Shown piece after piece: positions 1 to 8,539 of a DNA stretch of 61,431 nucleotides. The position numbers were made by a program, and so were the translations under genes. Under the pieces are notes generated by a model. That model ran no database searches, had not been told where the DNA came from, and saw only the letters and a program-made list of their open reading frames with translations. The DNA lies in the NCBI GenBank assembly GCA_017455065.1, contig JAFTBU010000042.1, positions 1 to 61,431 of the forward strand, written 5' to 3'. Source of the stretch: Bacteroidales bacterium. Lineage in GTDB: Bacteria > Bacteroidota > Bacteroidia > Bacteroidales > UBA932. The stretch's first letter is position 1; every line of letters begins with the position of its first letter.

Positions 1-160
1 CGGTTTTGCCGATATCTTCCCGGTGCAGGAGGATATTCGTCTTGATGAAGCGGCTATCCCGTTTGAAAGTGATTCTCAGGCGGCCAAAAGTGGTCCCATT
101 TTGCTTCCACCAGCTCTCCCGAAACACGAAGGAGACGGTAACATTGTCCAATGCATTCAT
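1..160 (-). CDS. Tyrosine recombinase/integrase-like protein, N-terminal fragment cut by the window edge
   Basis: An open minus-strand frame starts at the ATG at 160 and runs without a stop off the left edge; 53 codons are visible. The peptide begins MNALDNVTVSFVFRES and continues with RLRITFKRDSRFIKTNIL. This resembles the arm-type DNA-binding N-terminus of Bacteroidota phage/ICE tyrosine recombinases, where a short beta-strand motif of the form RLRIT(Y/F)KRKSRYIST is common. The catalytic domain (R-H-R-Y) lies outside the window, so the assignment rests on the N-terminus alone. The gene points away from the tRNA-Ala at 324-396 and begins 164 nt beyond that tRNA's 3' end, a usual place for an integrase next to its attachment site. 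It could instead be a host recombinase or another protein with a similar N-terminus. Confidence 0.55.
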   Translation of the reverse strand, partial: MNALDNVTVSFVFRESWWKQNGTTFGRLRITFKRDSRFIKTNILLHREDIGKT

Positions 161-253
161 AATCAGAGCATTTACGGTTAAACATTTTGTGCAACATTTG
201 TACAACACTGGCCGTAAAGCGCCCTCAGAAAGCGATGACTTTTGCCCTAAACA

Positions 254-288
254 AACGAAAAAGTCTCTAAGTTTTGTTGCTTAGAGAC
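254..288 (-). terminator. Intrinsic terminator downstream of tRNA-Ala
   Basis: GTCTCTAAG (263-271) and CTTAGAGAC (280-288) form a perfect 9-bp stem with an 8-nt loop. On the minus strand the stem is followed by a T-rich run (TTTTTCGTTT). It lies 36 nt beyond the 3' end of the minus-strand tRNA-Ala and would end that transcript before the integrase-like gene. Confidence 0.7.
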
Positions 289-323
289 CTTGTAAAGTGT
301 TGATAATAAATCGATTAACCTTG

Positions 324-396
324 TGTAGCATAGGAGAATCGAACTCCTGACCTTTTGAATGCCATTCAAACGCTCTACCAACTGAGCTAATACCCC
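324..396 (-). tRNA. tRNA-Ala (anticodon GGC)
   Basis: Read on the minus strand, 396 to 324 folds as a 73-nt cloverleaf. The D-arm is AGCTCAGTTGGTAGAGC. The anticodon stem TTTGA/TCAAA carries the loop ATGGCAT, giving anticodon GGC. The T-arm is AGGAG-TTCGATT-CTCCT. CCA is not encoded. The acceptor stem GGGGTAT/ATGCTAC is imperfect, with a G-A mismatch at pair 2-71 and two G-U pairs. This weak 3' acceptor strand is the side that faces the integrase-like fragment, so it may have been altered by an integration event. Confidence 0.85.
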
Positions 397-453
397 GTTT
401 GTGGACTGCAAATATAGCAAGAATTCTTTAAATACAAATCTTTTTCAGACAAT

Positions 454-484
454 ATTGTAATTCAAAAGAAAAGTCGTATCTTTG
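454..484 (+). promoter_or_regulatory. Promoter of rpmE2, Bacteroidota type
   Basis: ATTG (454-457), a 19-nt spacer and TATCTTTG (477-484) match the Bacteroidota primary-sigma consensus TTTG-N19-TAnnTTTG, with one mismatch in the -33 box. The expected start of transcription is about 20 nt upstream of the ATG at 512. Confidence 0.7.
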
Positions 485-511
485 CGCCCGATTCAAAAAC
501 ACTAGTGCATT

Positions 512-763
512 ATGAAAAAAGGAATCCATCCCGAAACCTACCGTCTTGTAGCTTTCAAGGATATGTCAAACGAAGATGTGTTCATCACCCGCTCCTGCGC
601 TACCACCAAGGAGACCATTACTATCGAGGGTGTTGAATATCCTCTCGTGAAGGTTGAGATTTCCAACACTTCTCACCCCTTCTACACCGGCAAGATGAAG
701 ATCGTCGATACCGCCGGACGTGTTGACCAGTTCTATCAGAGGTACAAGGCCAGAAAGAAGTAA
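512..763 (+). CDS. rpmE2: 50S ribosomal protein L31, type B
   Basis: This is an 83-residue protein beginning [18 protein letters not shown] and containing [10 protein letters not shown] and VDQFYQRYK, the signature blocks of bacterial L31. It lacks the CxxC zinc-binding cysteines of the zinc-containing form, and its length and the internal segment [10 protein letters not shown] fit the type B (YkgM/RpmE2-like) paralogue. It binds the large ribosomal subunit near the central protuberance. The gene stands alone, with its own promoter at 454-484 and a hairpin terminator at 790-814. In many bacteria type B L31 replaces the zinc form under zinc limitation; whether this genome also has a zinc-type L31 cannot be seen here. 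Confidence 0.95.
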   Translation: MKKGIHPETYRLVAFKDMSNEDVFITRSCATTKETITIEGVEYPLVKVEISNTSHPFYTGKMKIVDTAGRVDQFYQRYKARKK

Positions 764-789
764 TTCTTTCGTTCCTATAGGTAAAAGAA

Positions 790-823
790 GATGCCGGCTG
801 AAGCAGCCGGCATCTCTGTTTTT
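790..823 (+). terminator. Terminator of rpmE2
   Basis: GATGCCGGCT (790-799) pairs perfectly with AGCCGGCATC (805-814) over a 5-nt loop and is followed by a T-rich run (815-823). The run reaches the stop codon of the convergent GH2 gene, so the hairpin may serve both strands. Confidence 0.85.
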
Positions 824-2657
824 ATTCGTGCCTCCAGGACTGGTAGGTGTAGAAGGCCTGTTTGCGCTCCCCTTTCTCGGAGAGCAGGCCCTTGCGGTTG
901 AAATCATCCTGGATGCCCGGCAGGAAACGGCGCGGGGACCTGAAATCCTTGAGTATCCAGGGAGTGACCCCGGCGAGGGCGTCTATCTTGTCCAGCATCT
1001 CCATATTCTTCACATACAGATAATCCTGGTATTCCTCGGTGAAACGCTCCGTCCTGTCGCCGTGGAGCCCGTATTTGGCACCTCCTCCCAGCTCGGTGAC
1101 CACCACCGGCTTCCGGACCGGGAAAGTCCAGACGACCCGGTCGCACTTGTCGCTGTCGCCGTCGTACCAGCCCACGTACTGGTTGAAACTGATGATATCC
1201 GTGTAGCGGAGCAGCTCATCATTGACAGTGAGGGTGACGGGATCGAGATTTTCTTTTTCCATCGCTGCGCTCACGAGACGGGTGCCGTCCATCTCGCGCG
1301 CCTTCGCGATCAGGGAGCGGAGGAACTCCAGGCGGGCCTCGCCGCGCGGGGTCTCATTGGCCACGGACCACACGACGACGGCGGCCCTGTTGCGGTCGCG
1401 GGTGACCATATCCCGGAGCTGATGCTCCGCATTGGCATAAGTGGAGGGATTCTCCCACTGGATGGTCCAATACACCGGTATCTCGTCCCACACCATCAGT
1501 CCCATCTCCTCGGCGGTGCGCACCATCGCCTCATTGTGGGGATAATGCGCCAGCCTGACGAAGTTGCAGCCGAGTTCCTTGGCCCAGCCCAGCAGGATCC
1601 GGGCATCCTCCGCGGTAGTGGCCCTGCCGCTCGGGGCGTACGGCTCCTCCTCATGGATGGAAATGCCTTTGCAGAAAACCGGCTCACCGTTCAGCAGTAT
1701 CTGGGTGTCTCTGGTGGAAATGGTGCGGAACCCTATGCGGTCGGAGACCTTGTCGAGTGAAGAAGAGAGGGTCACGTCGTAGAGTTTGGGGTCCGAAGGG
1801 CTCCAGAGCCGGGGCGAAGCCTTGATTTCGAAGGCCGCGCGGCCGTCCCCGTCCGTCGGGAAGGTCCCGTGTATGCCGAGCTCTTCTATGTCGATGCTGA
1901 CCTCATCCTTCGGGGCCGGGCCGTCCAGCTGCACCCAGCCCGTGATGGCTGTCCTGTCGGAGGAAAGGCCCACGCTGTAGTCGCGTATGAAGGTCCGGGG
2001 CACGTCCACCACATACACGTCGCGGGTGATGCCGCCGTAGTTCCACCAGTCTGAATTGACAGTGGGGACACCCTCCAGCATACGTTTGTTGTCCACCTTG
2101 ACTATGACGCTGTTCTCCCCGTCCACTATGAGGTCGGTGATTTCGATATTGAAGGGGGTGTAGCCGCCCAGGTGCTTGGCCACGGGCTTTCCGTTGACGC
2201 CTACCACGGCCTCGTAATTGGCCGCGCCGAAGTACAGGAAGAGGCGCCTGGCGGCGTCGGGCTTGGCATTGAATTTCTTGCGGTACCAGACTGTGCCTTC
2301 ATAGAGGTACAATTCGGGCCTCTGGGTGTTCCAGTCGCCGGGGACCTGCAGCTCAGATGCCAGGTCGAAATCATATTCCACCAGCTTGGTGCGGTCGGCC
2401 GAGAAACTTCTGTCGGCGAAGAATGTGGAGGAGGCTTGCATAGGCTTGCGCCTGTAGTCGTAGTAGCCGGTCTCGTACTGGTCGATGAAGGCCTTCCACG
2501 GGCCGTCCAGGCAGAGGGTCTTCCTCCCGCCTATGTTCTGTATCTGCTCCGAAAGGCCGAAGCATCCGTCTTCGGGGACCGCAGCCTTTTCAGCGGAGTT
2601 CCGGTTGCAGGAAAGTGTGAGCGCCAGGATGGCGGCAAGTATTGCTATTCTTTTCAT
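822..2657 (-). CDS. Glycoside hydrolase family 2 lipoprotein, predicted beta-glucuronidase/uronidase
   Basis: This 611-residue GH2 enzyme starts with a lipoprotein signal (MKRIAILAAILALTLSC, lipid-accepting Cys17). A sugar-binding jelly roll (about 50-220, with NYGG at 206-209) and an Ig-like domain precede the TIM barrel. The expected acid/base is E435 in SVANETP and the nucleophile is E522 in VVVTELGGG. Near the C-terminus FNRKG places N587 and K589 as an NxK motif, which in GH2 marks enzymes that bind the carboxylate of a uronic acid. That makes a beta-glucuronidase or beta-galacturonidase more likely than a beta-galactosidase or mannosidase. The gene lies 4 nt downstream of the GH78 gene, so the two are an operon. 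Together with GH78 and GH106 it suggests stepwise removal of rhamnose and then uronic acid. Substrate identity is inferred. Confidence 0.85.
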   Translation of the reverse strand: MKRIAILAAILALTLSCNRNSAEKAAVPEDGCFGLSEQIQNIGGRKTLCLDGPWKAFIDQYETGYYDYRRKPMQASSTFFADRSFSADRTKLVEYDFDLASELQVPGDWNTQRPELYLYEGTVWYRKKFNAKPDAARRLFLYFGAANYEAVVGVNGKPVAKHLGGYTPFNIEITDLIVDGENSVIVKVDNKRMLEGVPTVNSDWWNYGGITRDVYVVDVPRTFIRDYSVGLSSDRTAITGWVQLDGPAPKDEVSIDIEELGIHGTFPTDGDGRAAFEIKASPRLWSPSDPKLYDVTLSSSLDKVSDRIGFRTISTRDTQILLNGEPVFCKGISIHEEEPYAPSGRATTAEDARILLGWAKELGCNFVRLAHYPHNEAMVRTAEEMGLMVWDEIPVYWTIQWENPSTYANAEHQLRDMVTRDRNRAAVVVWSVANETPRGEARLEFLRSLIAKAREMDGTRLVSAAMEKENLDPVTLTVNDELLRYTDIISFNQYVGWYDGDSDKCDRVVWTFPVRKPVVVTELGGGAKYGLHGDRTERFTEEYQDYLYVKNMEMLDKIDALAGVTPWILKDFRSPRRFLPGIQDDFNRKGLLSEKGERKQAFYTYQSWRHE

Positions 2658-2661
2658 AAGA

Positions 2662-5058
2662 CTAAGGTTGTCTGACAGTTATCGTGTTCTCACCCGGTTC
2701 CAGGGGCCAGGTCTCCCCTTTCCAGACGAAGGTCCCGCCGACGCCCTCGGGCAGTACGATGCGGGCCTGCAGGCGGCGGCCGAGTTCATAGTCCACGCTG
2801 ATCTCCCCGCGGGGGTGCGGCATGGTGCCTCCGATACGGCGCAGCTCTCCCAGCGCCGGAGCTATCACCACTTCGGAGAATCCCGGGGCGGCGCTGTCGA
2901 TGCCCAGCACGGTGCGGAAGAGTTCGATATTGGGGCTGGACCCCCAGGCATGGCATTCCGAACGGGTGGTGGCGAGGTCGGACTTCTCGGCCCAGGTGGT
3001 CATGCCCAGGCGGAGGTTCTCCCGCCAGATGTCCAGCCAGGAGAGGTAATTGTCCGCGAGGCCCGCCCGGGCCATGGCGGAATGGACGTAGAATTTGAAA
3101 TAGATCGACTCTTCGGTGAGGCTGCGGTCGTCCTGCATCCTGGTCGCGATTTCCAGGGCCTGGGAGTCGTCTGCAAGGCCGCAGAGCAGGGCCAGGGCAT
3201 TGGCATGCCTGGAGAAGCTTGAGAGGTCTGAATTGTCCGCAAAAAGGCCTTTGGAGGCATCCCAGTAGTGACGGCGTATGGTGCCGGAGAGCTTTTCCGC
3301 CTCGGCGAGGTACCGCTCCGAGAGTTCCCGGAGGCCGAAGTGGGCCTCGATGTCGGCGGCGAGCCGGTAGGTCATCAGCAGATGGAGGTCGAGTATGGCG
3401 TTGGAGCCGTCCCTGCCGGTCGGGCTCTTGCCCCTCTCGAAACTGTCCACCCAGTCCACGAAAGTCCAGTTGGGCACGTCCCTGAGCGAGCCCTCCCCGT
3501 CCTGGAAATGCCTGAAATAGTCGATGATCATCCGGGCCCCGGGGAGTTTGTCCCTCAGGAAGTCAGGATCGTCCACGTACATCATCCAGTCGTGCAGCAT
3601 CCAGATGTAGCACATGGAGTAGGTGGGGATGATCTGGGGATTGACCGAGGGGTAGCGGCTCTGGGTGATGCCCTCGCTCTGGCGGGACTGGTCCAGATGG
3701 TTCAGCAGGTTGCGCATCAGGGTCGGGTCGCCGGCATTGTACAGCGAGACCTGCTCCTGTATGCGGGCGTCTCCCCCGTACTGGAGCTGCTCGTAGTAGG
3801 GGCAGTCCATGTAGCTTTCCACGGCGCAGAGGCGGGCCGTCCTCCAGCCTGTCTCCAGCAGGTCCTGAAGGGTCTTGTCATCAGTGCGGAGCGAAGCCTT
3901 CAACTCGAAGGGATAGCCGGTGAAAGTGCTGTAGATGTCGCTGAAAAAGAGCTCCTGCGCCCCTGTCTCTACCGTCACTTCTATATAACGGAAAGTCCTG
4001 AAAGAGAGCGGGGTGAATTCCTGCGAGGCGCTTCCGTCAGGAAGTATCACATCGGTGCGGCCGATGAAGACCTTGTCCTCGATTTCGTTCCTGTCGCCTT
4101 TGCGGAAGTCCTTCCCGACCGGAGCTTCAGAATAGACAATGGAGACCTTGGCCCCCTTGCCCCCGTCGAAGACGAAGGTGGGATAGGCGTTGGTCAATGT
4201 GCCCTGGTCCAGCAGGAAGGAAGCCTTGGTGCCGGCGGGTATGGTGATGCTGCTGTCCCAGGAGGATGTGGCCCGCAGGGGGTCGGAGCCGTGTTTTGAG
4301 GCAATTATGACGTTGTCGCTGCGGCGCACAGAGGCGAAGCGCTGGGGAGTGCGCTCCAGCTGCGGCAGCGGCGAAGGCACCAGCCTCCAGGTCTTGCCGC
4401 AGTCGATGCCGACGGTGAGCTTGGGTGTGCCGCGGCTGATGCGGCGGGGCTGCTGCCAGGCGCTGTCGTCGAACACCACGTCCTGCCAGCCCCTGACCCG
4501 CAGGGACATGTCGGTCTTTTCCGAAGGCGGCGCTACGAAATATCCCATCACGAAGCCCTCATTGCACACCGAAGAGCTCTTGTCGGCGAGGCACTTCCAT
4601 CCGGAACCTTCCGTCCCGGTATTGAGGAACTCCGACTGCGGGGCGGCTCCCTGCATGATGAAGGCAGTGCGGAGGGAGAACTGCGCCTCCGCCCTCGAGG
4701 GGCCTTCGTTCCAGACGAGGGCTGAGACCACATTGGCCCCGGGATGGAGCAGGGGCGCGAGGTCCACCTCCTCATAGTTCCAATGCTCGATGTCGCAGCG
4801 GGCGGGTCCCAGGGACACCAGTTCCCCATTGACATAGAGTTTGTAGCGGTTGTCGGCGGAAACCAGCACCGGAAGGGTCGGAGGCACCGCGGCGAGGTCG
4901 AAGGCGTTGCGGAAAAGATAGACGCCGTACCCCTGGGGGTCGGCTCCGGGCACATCCACCCAATGGGCGTCCCACTGCCGGGTCTGAAGTGGCCCGGGTG
5001 CCGCCTGGACCGATACGGCCAAGATCATCGCGGCTGCGAGGGCTGGAATCAATTTCAT
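2662..5058 (-). CDS. Alpha-L-rhamnosidase, GH78
   Basis: This 798-residue secreted protein has a type I-like signal peptide (MKLIPALAAAMILAVSVQAA). N-terminal beta-sandwich domains (about 30-370, with YKLYVNGE near 73) precede an (alpha/alpha)6 barrel. The barrel entry carries DCPYYEQLQYGGDAR (418-432), the hallmark of bacterial alpha-L-rhamnosidases, in which the acidic residues help form the active site; a further conserved block is FVDWVDSFERG. The C-terminal GRRLQARIVLPEGVGG region is the usual closing beta-sandwich. It removes terminal alpha-L-rhamnose, probably in the periplasm. It is transcribed first in the minus-strand pair with the GH2 uronidase and diverges from the GH106 gene across a 70-nt gap, so the three enzymes can share regulation. 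Confidence 0.88.
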   Translation of the reverse strand: MKLIPALAAAMILAVSVQAAPGPLQTRQWDAHWVDVPGADPQGYGVYLFRNAFDLAAVPPTLPVLVSADNRYKLYVNGELVSLGPARCDIEHWNYEEVDLAPLLHPGANVVSALVWNEGPSRAEAQFSLRTAFIMQGAAPQSEFLNTGTEGSGWKCLADKSSSVCNEGFVMGYFVAPPSEKTDMSLRVRGWQDVVFDDSAWQQPRRISRGTPKLTVGIDCGKTWRLVPSPLPQLERTPQRFASVRRSDNVIIASKHGSDPLRATSSWDSSITIPAGTKASFLLDQGTLTNAYPTFVFDGGKGAKVSIVYSEAPVGKDFRKGDRNEIEDKVFIGRTDVILPDGSASQEFTPLSFRTFRYIEVTVETGAQELFFSDIYSTFTGYPFELKASLRTDDKTLQDLLETGWRTARLCAVESYMDCPYYEQLQYGGDARIQEQVSLYNAGDPTLMRNLLNHLDQSRQSEGITQSRYPSVNPQIIPTYSMCYIWMLHDWMMYVDDPDFLRDKLPGARMIIDYFRHFQDGEGSLRDVPNWTFVDWVDSFERGKSPTGRDGSNAILDLHLLMTYRLAADIEAHFGLRELSERYLAEAEKLSGTIRRHYWDASKGLFADNSDLSSFSRHANALALLCGLADDSQALEIATRMQDDRSLTEESIYFKFYVHSAMARAGLADNYLSWLDIWRENLRLGMTTWAEKSDLATTRSECHAWGSSPNIELFRTVLGIDSAAPGFSEVVIAPALGELRRIGGTMPHPRGEISVDYELGRRLQARIVLPEGVGGTFVWKGETWPLEPGENTITVRQP

Positions 5059-5080
5059 AAGAATGGCGTTTAGCGTTTAA

Positions 5081-5107
5081 CAAATATAACAATTTTTCGT
5101 ATCTTGT
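5081..5107. promoter_or_regulatory. Divergent promoter region between GH78 and GH106
   Basis: The 70-nt gap holds CAAATATA (5081-5088), which on the minus strand is TATATTTG, a perfect TAnnTTTG -7 box about 23 nt upstream of the GH78 start. TATCTTGT (5100-5107) on the plus strand is a weaker -7 candidate for GH106. I see no clear -33 box for either. Confidence 0.45.
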
Positions 5108-5128
5108 GGTCACACTAATCTTCTGACC

Positions 5129-8100
5129 ATGAAACGGCTGACTTTCTCCATCCTGGCTTTTGTCTGCGCCGTATCGCTGCAGGCCCAGGCCCTCCCCGAC
5201 CCCGACGTGTTCGCTGCCCCTCCCGCACAGTACCAGACCGCCTCCTGGTGGCACTGGATAGACGGTGCTCTCACCCGCGAGGGTATCACCAAAGACCTGG
5301 AAGCCATGAAGGCTCAGGGCATCAGCAACGCCACAGTCCTCAACATCTACCGTAAACTCGGCATCGAAGAAGGCTCCCGCAGGAGCTTCAAGTTCGGCAC
5401 CCCCGAGTGGTACGGCATGTTCCGCCACGCAGTGGAGGAGGCCGACAGGCTGGGTATGCAGATAGGCGCCGCCAACTGCGACGGATGGTCCGAGAGCGGC
5501 GGCCCCTGGATCACCCCGGAGCTGTCCATGAAGCAGTACACCTGGCGCAAGAGTTTCGTCAAGGGCAACGGCCGTACGCAGACGGTACGCCTGTCCATGC
5601 CGTTCTACAAAGAGCATTTCTACCGGGATGTCGCGGTGGTGGCCTACCGTGACGCCGCTCCCGCCAGCTTCTTTCTGGCCGCACCGAAGATAGGCGGCCA
5701 TGGCAAGTACCCCGTGGAGACCCTGGTCAAGAACCACGACTACTACGACGAGTCCTGCCATCTGGACGAATTCGACGTCTTCCCCGCCGAAATCCTTTTC
5801 GACGGCAACCCCAACACCAGCCTGACCCTGGACGAGGACAAGACCATCACCCTGGATTTCCCGAAGCCCTTCACCGCTGAAGTGCTCCATATCCAGGTCC
5901 AGGGCTCCGCGGCCCGCTTCCCCATACCCGTGTTCATCGAAGTGTCCGACGACGCCAAGACCTGGAGGGAAGCCGCCACGGTATATGTCAGGGGTCCGAT
6001 GATGGTCCAGAAAATCCCGTTCGGGCGCACCACGGCGCGGCACTGGAGGCTGACTGTCAATGAGGAACTCTCCCCCACCACGCTCAGCGAGATGTGCCTG
6101 CTGCGCGAAGGGGAGAAGGGTCTCTGGGAGAGCGTTCCCGGGACCGCCATAGCCGACGCATCGCAGGTGATAGACCTCACGGACAAGATGGACGAGGACG
6201 GCACCCTCCGCTGGGCAGCCCCGAAGGGCAACTGGACCATAATCCGCTTCGGCTACACTTCCAACGGCAAATCCAACCACCCCGCCTCCCCCGAGGGCAT
6301 AGGACTTGAGTGCGACAAGATGGACTCCACCGCACTGGACGTGCATTTCAAGGCTTTCCCCGAAAAACTCATAGAGGCTGCTGGCCCCTACGCCGGCAAG
6401 ACCTTCACCTACTTCCTGGTGGACAGCTGGGAATGCGGGCAGCAGAACTGGACCGCCGCCTTCCCCTCTGAATTCCTCAAGATGAACGGCTACTCCCTCA
6501 TCCCCTGGATCCCGGCGCTCTGCGGAGAGAAGATAGGCAGCGACAGGATCACCGAGGCGTTCATGCACGATTTCGACAAGGTCAGGGGCGAACTGGTCAG
6601 GGTGCACTATTTCAAGCATCTGGCCGACCTCTGCCACCGCGCGGGGATGCAGCTCTGGTCCGAAGGCATCTACGGCGGCTCCACCATGCCTCCCGTGGAC
6701 GTGCTGAAATCCTACGAGTACTGCGACGTGCCCATGACTGAATTCTGGGCCCAGGCGAGCGAATACATAGACTGGCCCGTCACCTACAGGCCGGGCAACT
6801 ACGGCAACCACGCCATCCCCTACCATGTGTCCCTGATCTACGGGAAGCCCGTGGTAGGAAGCGAGGCCTTCACCGGCATGGCCCTGTTCAGCGACTCCCC
6901 CATAGACCTCAAGCTCTACGGGGACATGGCCTACACCCAGGGCGTCAACCGCATGATCCTGCACAGCTATGTGCACCAGCCCGACAACCGCAGGCCCGGA
7001 GTGACCCTCGGCATCTACGGCCAGACCTTCAACCGCCACAACACCTGGTTCAACGCCGGTGACGGTTTCTTCGGCACCCAGGCCCGCATCCAGTATCTTC
7101 TCCAGCAGGGAGACCGCTGCGCCGACGCCCTCGTGTATCTGGGGGACCGCCTGCCCAATACCGAGATGAGCACGATGGAGATAGAGCGCAACCTGCCGGC
7201 CAACATCAAGTTCCAGTATATCAACAGGGATGTCCTTATGGACAGGCTGAGCGTAAGCGACGGCCTCATCTGGCTGGACGGCGTCCATCCCTTCAAGTTC
7301 CTCATGCTGCGCGGCGACAGGATGGAGACGGGTACGGCCCGGCGCATCGCGGCCCTTGTCGACGCGGGGGCGACGGTGTACGGACCCAAGCCCGTGGCGA
7401 CATTGTCCCTGAAGGACATGGAAAAGAACGACGCCGAGCTCCGGGAGATCGCCTCCCGCCTATGGGACGGCGGCAAAGTCATCACCGACCTTGGCTCCCT
7501 GAAGAAAGCCTACACCCCTGACCTCGAGGTACGCGGCATCGGAATCGACGACATCCTATACTACCACAAACGCATTGGCACGGTGGACTGCTATTACCTC
7601 GTCAGCAAGGACAATTCCCGCACGGTCAGCTTCGAGGCACTCTTCGACCTGCCCGGGCGCACCCCCGAAATATGGGATCCCATGGACGGCAGCACCCGCG
7701 CCCAGGGCATCTACGCCTGGGAAGGCGGCCGCACCCTGGTACCCATGACCCTCCGCCCGCGCCAGGGAGTCTTCGTGATGCTGTACCCCGACCGGGGGCA
7801 GAGACATATTGTCCTTCTGAAAGACTCCAGGGGCACGCAGCTCTTCCCCAGGGCTGCAGGAGCCAATTTCCGCCCGCTTCCCGATTGCATCGCAGCCGAC
7901 GGCACCCTGCGCTTCAGGGACCTCGCGGCCGGGGACTACACGGCTGAATGGTCCGACGGCGGCAGCGCCCCCGTGCATATAGACGCGGCGGAGCGCATAA
8001 GCATCGACGGCAGCAGGGGCAGCGTGACCTTCGAGGACGAACCGGCCCTCGGCACCAAGCCGCTGAGGCTGTTCAGGGACTTCACGGCATCCATCGACCC

Positions 8101-8539
8101 CATGATCAAGTATTACTCGGGATTCGCCACCTACAGGACTTCGTTCGATGTGCCCGAAGGCTTCATCAAACCAGGAAGGAGGATACTCGTGAGCATTCCT
8201 TCATTCGGCAGCACGGCGCGCCTGACCGTCAACGGGAAGGTGCTGGAGACGGTCTGGGACCCTTATGCGCTGACGGATGTCAGCGGTCTGGTGAAAACCG
8301 GGACCAACGAGCTGGTCATATCGGTATCAAATCCCTGGAGGAACAGGATGATAGGAGACCAGAGGGGCGTCCCCTCCACGGAGAAGCACTGGACGACTTC
8401 GCCCATGCAGCAGAAAGGCATCCCGCCCAAACAGATCATCCACGCCCACACGGCGCTCTACCCTGCGGGCATTTCCCAGCCCATCACGGTCTACTCCGAA
8501 GACGAGGACAGCATCTCGATGCACATACGCCCGTTGTGA
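5129..8539 (+). CDS. Alpha-L-rhamnosidase, GH106
   Basis: This 1136-residue protein has a signal peptide ending near VSLQAQA. The mature N-terminus begins the GH106 barrel with FAAPPAQY and WWHWIDG (40-46), followed by ITKDLEAMKAQGI, a block diagnostic for this family. Further GH106 features are VDSWECGQQNW and WSEGIYGGSTMP in the barrel. The C-terminus has a GH2-like sugar-binding beta-sandwich (TYRTSFDVPEG to LVISVSNPWRN). Characterised GH106 enzymes are inverting alpha-L-rhamnosidases that act on pectic or other rhamnose-containing side chains. It is divergent to the GH78-GH2 pair. Its last 49 nt overlap, tail to tail, the coding end of the epimerase gene on the other strand. Confidence 0.88.
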   Translation: MKRLTFSILAFVCAVSLQAQALPDPDVFAAPPAQYQTASWWHWIDGALTREGITKDLEAMKAQGISNATVLNIYRKLGIEEGSRRSFKFGTPEWYGMFRHAVEEADRLGMQIGAANCDGWSESGGPWITPELSMKQYTWRKSFVKGNGRTQTVRLSMPFYKEHFYRDVAVVAYRDAAPASFFLAAPKIGGHGKYPVETLVKNHDYYDESCHLDEFDVFPAEILFDGNPNTSLTLDEDKTITLDFPKPFTAEVLHIQVQGSAARFPIPVFIEVSDDAKTWREAATVYVRGPMMVQKIPFGRTTARHWRLTVNEELSPTTLSEMCLLREGEKGLWESVPGTAIADASQVIDLTDKMDEDGTLRWAAPKGNWTIIRFGYTSNGKSNHPASPEGIGLECDKMDSTALDVHFKAFPEKLIEAAGPYAGKTFTYFLVDSWECGQQNWTAAFPSEFLKMNGYSLIPWIPALCGEKIGSDRITEAFMHDFDKVRGELVRVHYFKHLADLCHRAGMQLWSEGIYGGSTMPPVDVLKSYEYCDVPMTEFWAQASEYIDWPVTYRPGNYGNHAIPYHVSLIYGKPVVGSEAFTGMALFSDSPIDLKLYGDMAYTQGVNRMILHSYVHQPDNRRPGVTLGIYGQTFNRHNTWFNAGDGFFGTQARIQYLLQQGDRCADALVYLGDRLPNTEMSTMEIERNLPANIKFQYINRDVLMDRLSVSDGLIWLDGVHPFKFLMLRGDRMETGTARRIAALVDAGATVYGPKPVATLSLKDMEKNDAELREIASRLWDGGKVITDLGSLKKAYTPDLEVRGIGIDDILYYHKRIGTVDCYYLVSKDNSRTVSFEALFDLPGRTPEIWDPMDGSTRAQGIYAWEGGRTLVPMTLRPRQGVFVMLYPDRGQRHIVLLKDSRGTQLFPRAAGANFRPLPDCIAADGTLRFRDLAAGDYTAEWSDGGSAPVHIDAAERISIDGSRGSVTFEDEPALGTKPLRLFRDFTASIDPMIKYYSGFATYRTSFDVPEGFIKPGRRILVSIPSFGSTARLTVNGKVLETVWDPYALTDVSGLVKTGTNELVISVSNPWRNRMIGDQRGVPSTEKHWTTSPMQQKGIPPKQIIHAHTALYPAGISQPITVYSEDEDSISMHIRPL

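Noticed and set aside
6-284. Plus-strand 92-codon frame at the left edge
   Set aside because: It lies antisense to the better-supported recombinase-like fragment and runs through the terminator hairpin of tRNA-Ala; no recognisable domain.
4772-7288. Minus-strand frame of 838 codons
   Set aside because: It is antisense to the GH106 gene and overlaps the start of GH78 in another frame. Long antisense frames are common here because of high GC; no domains are seen.
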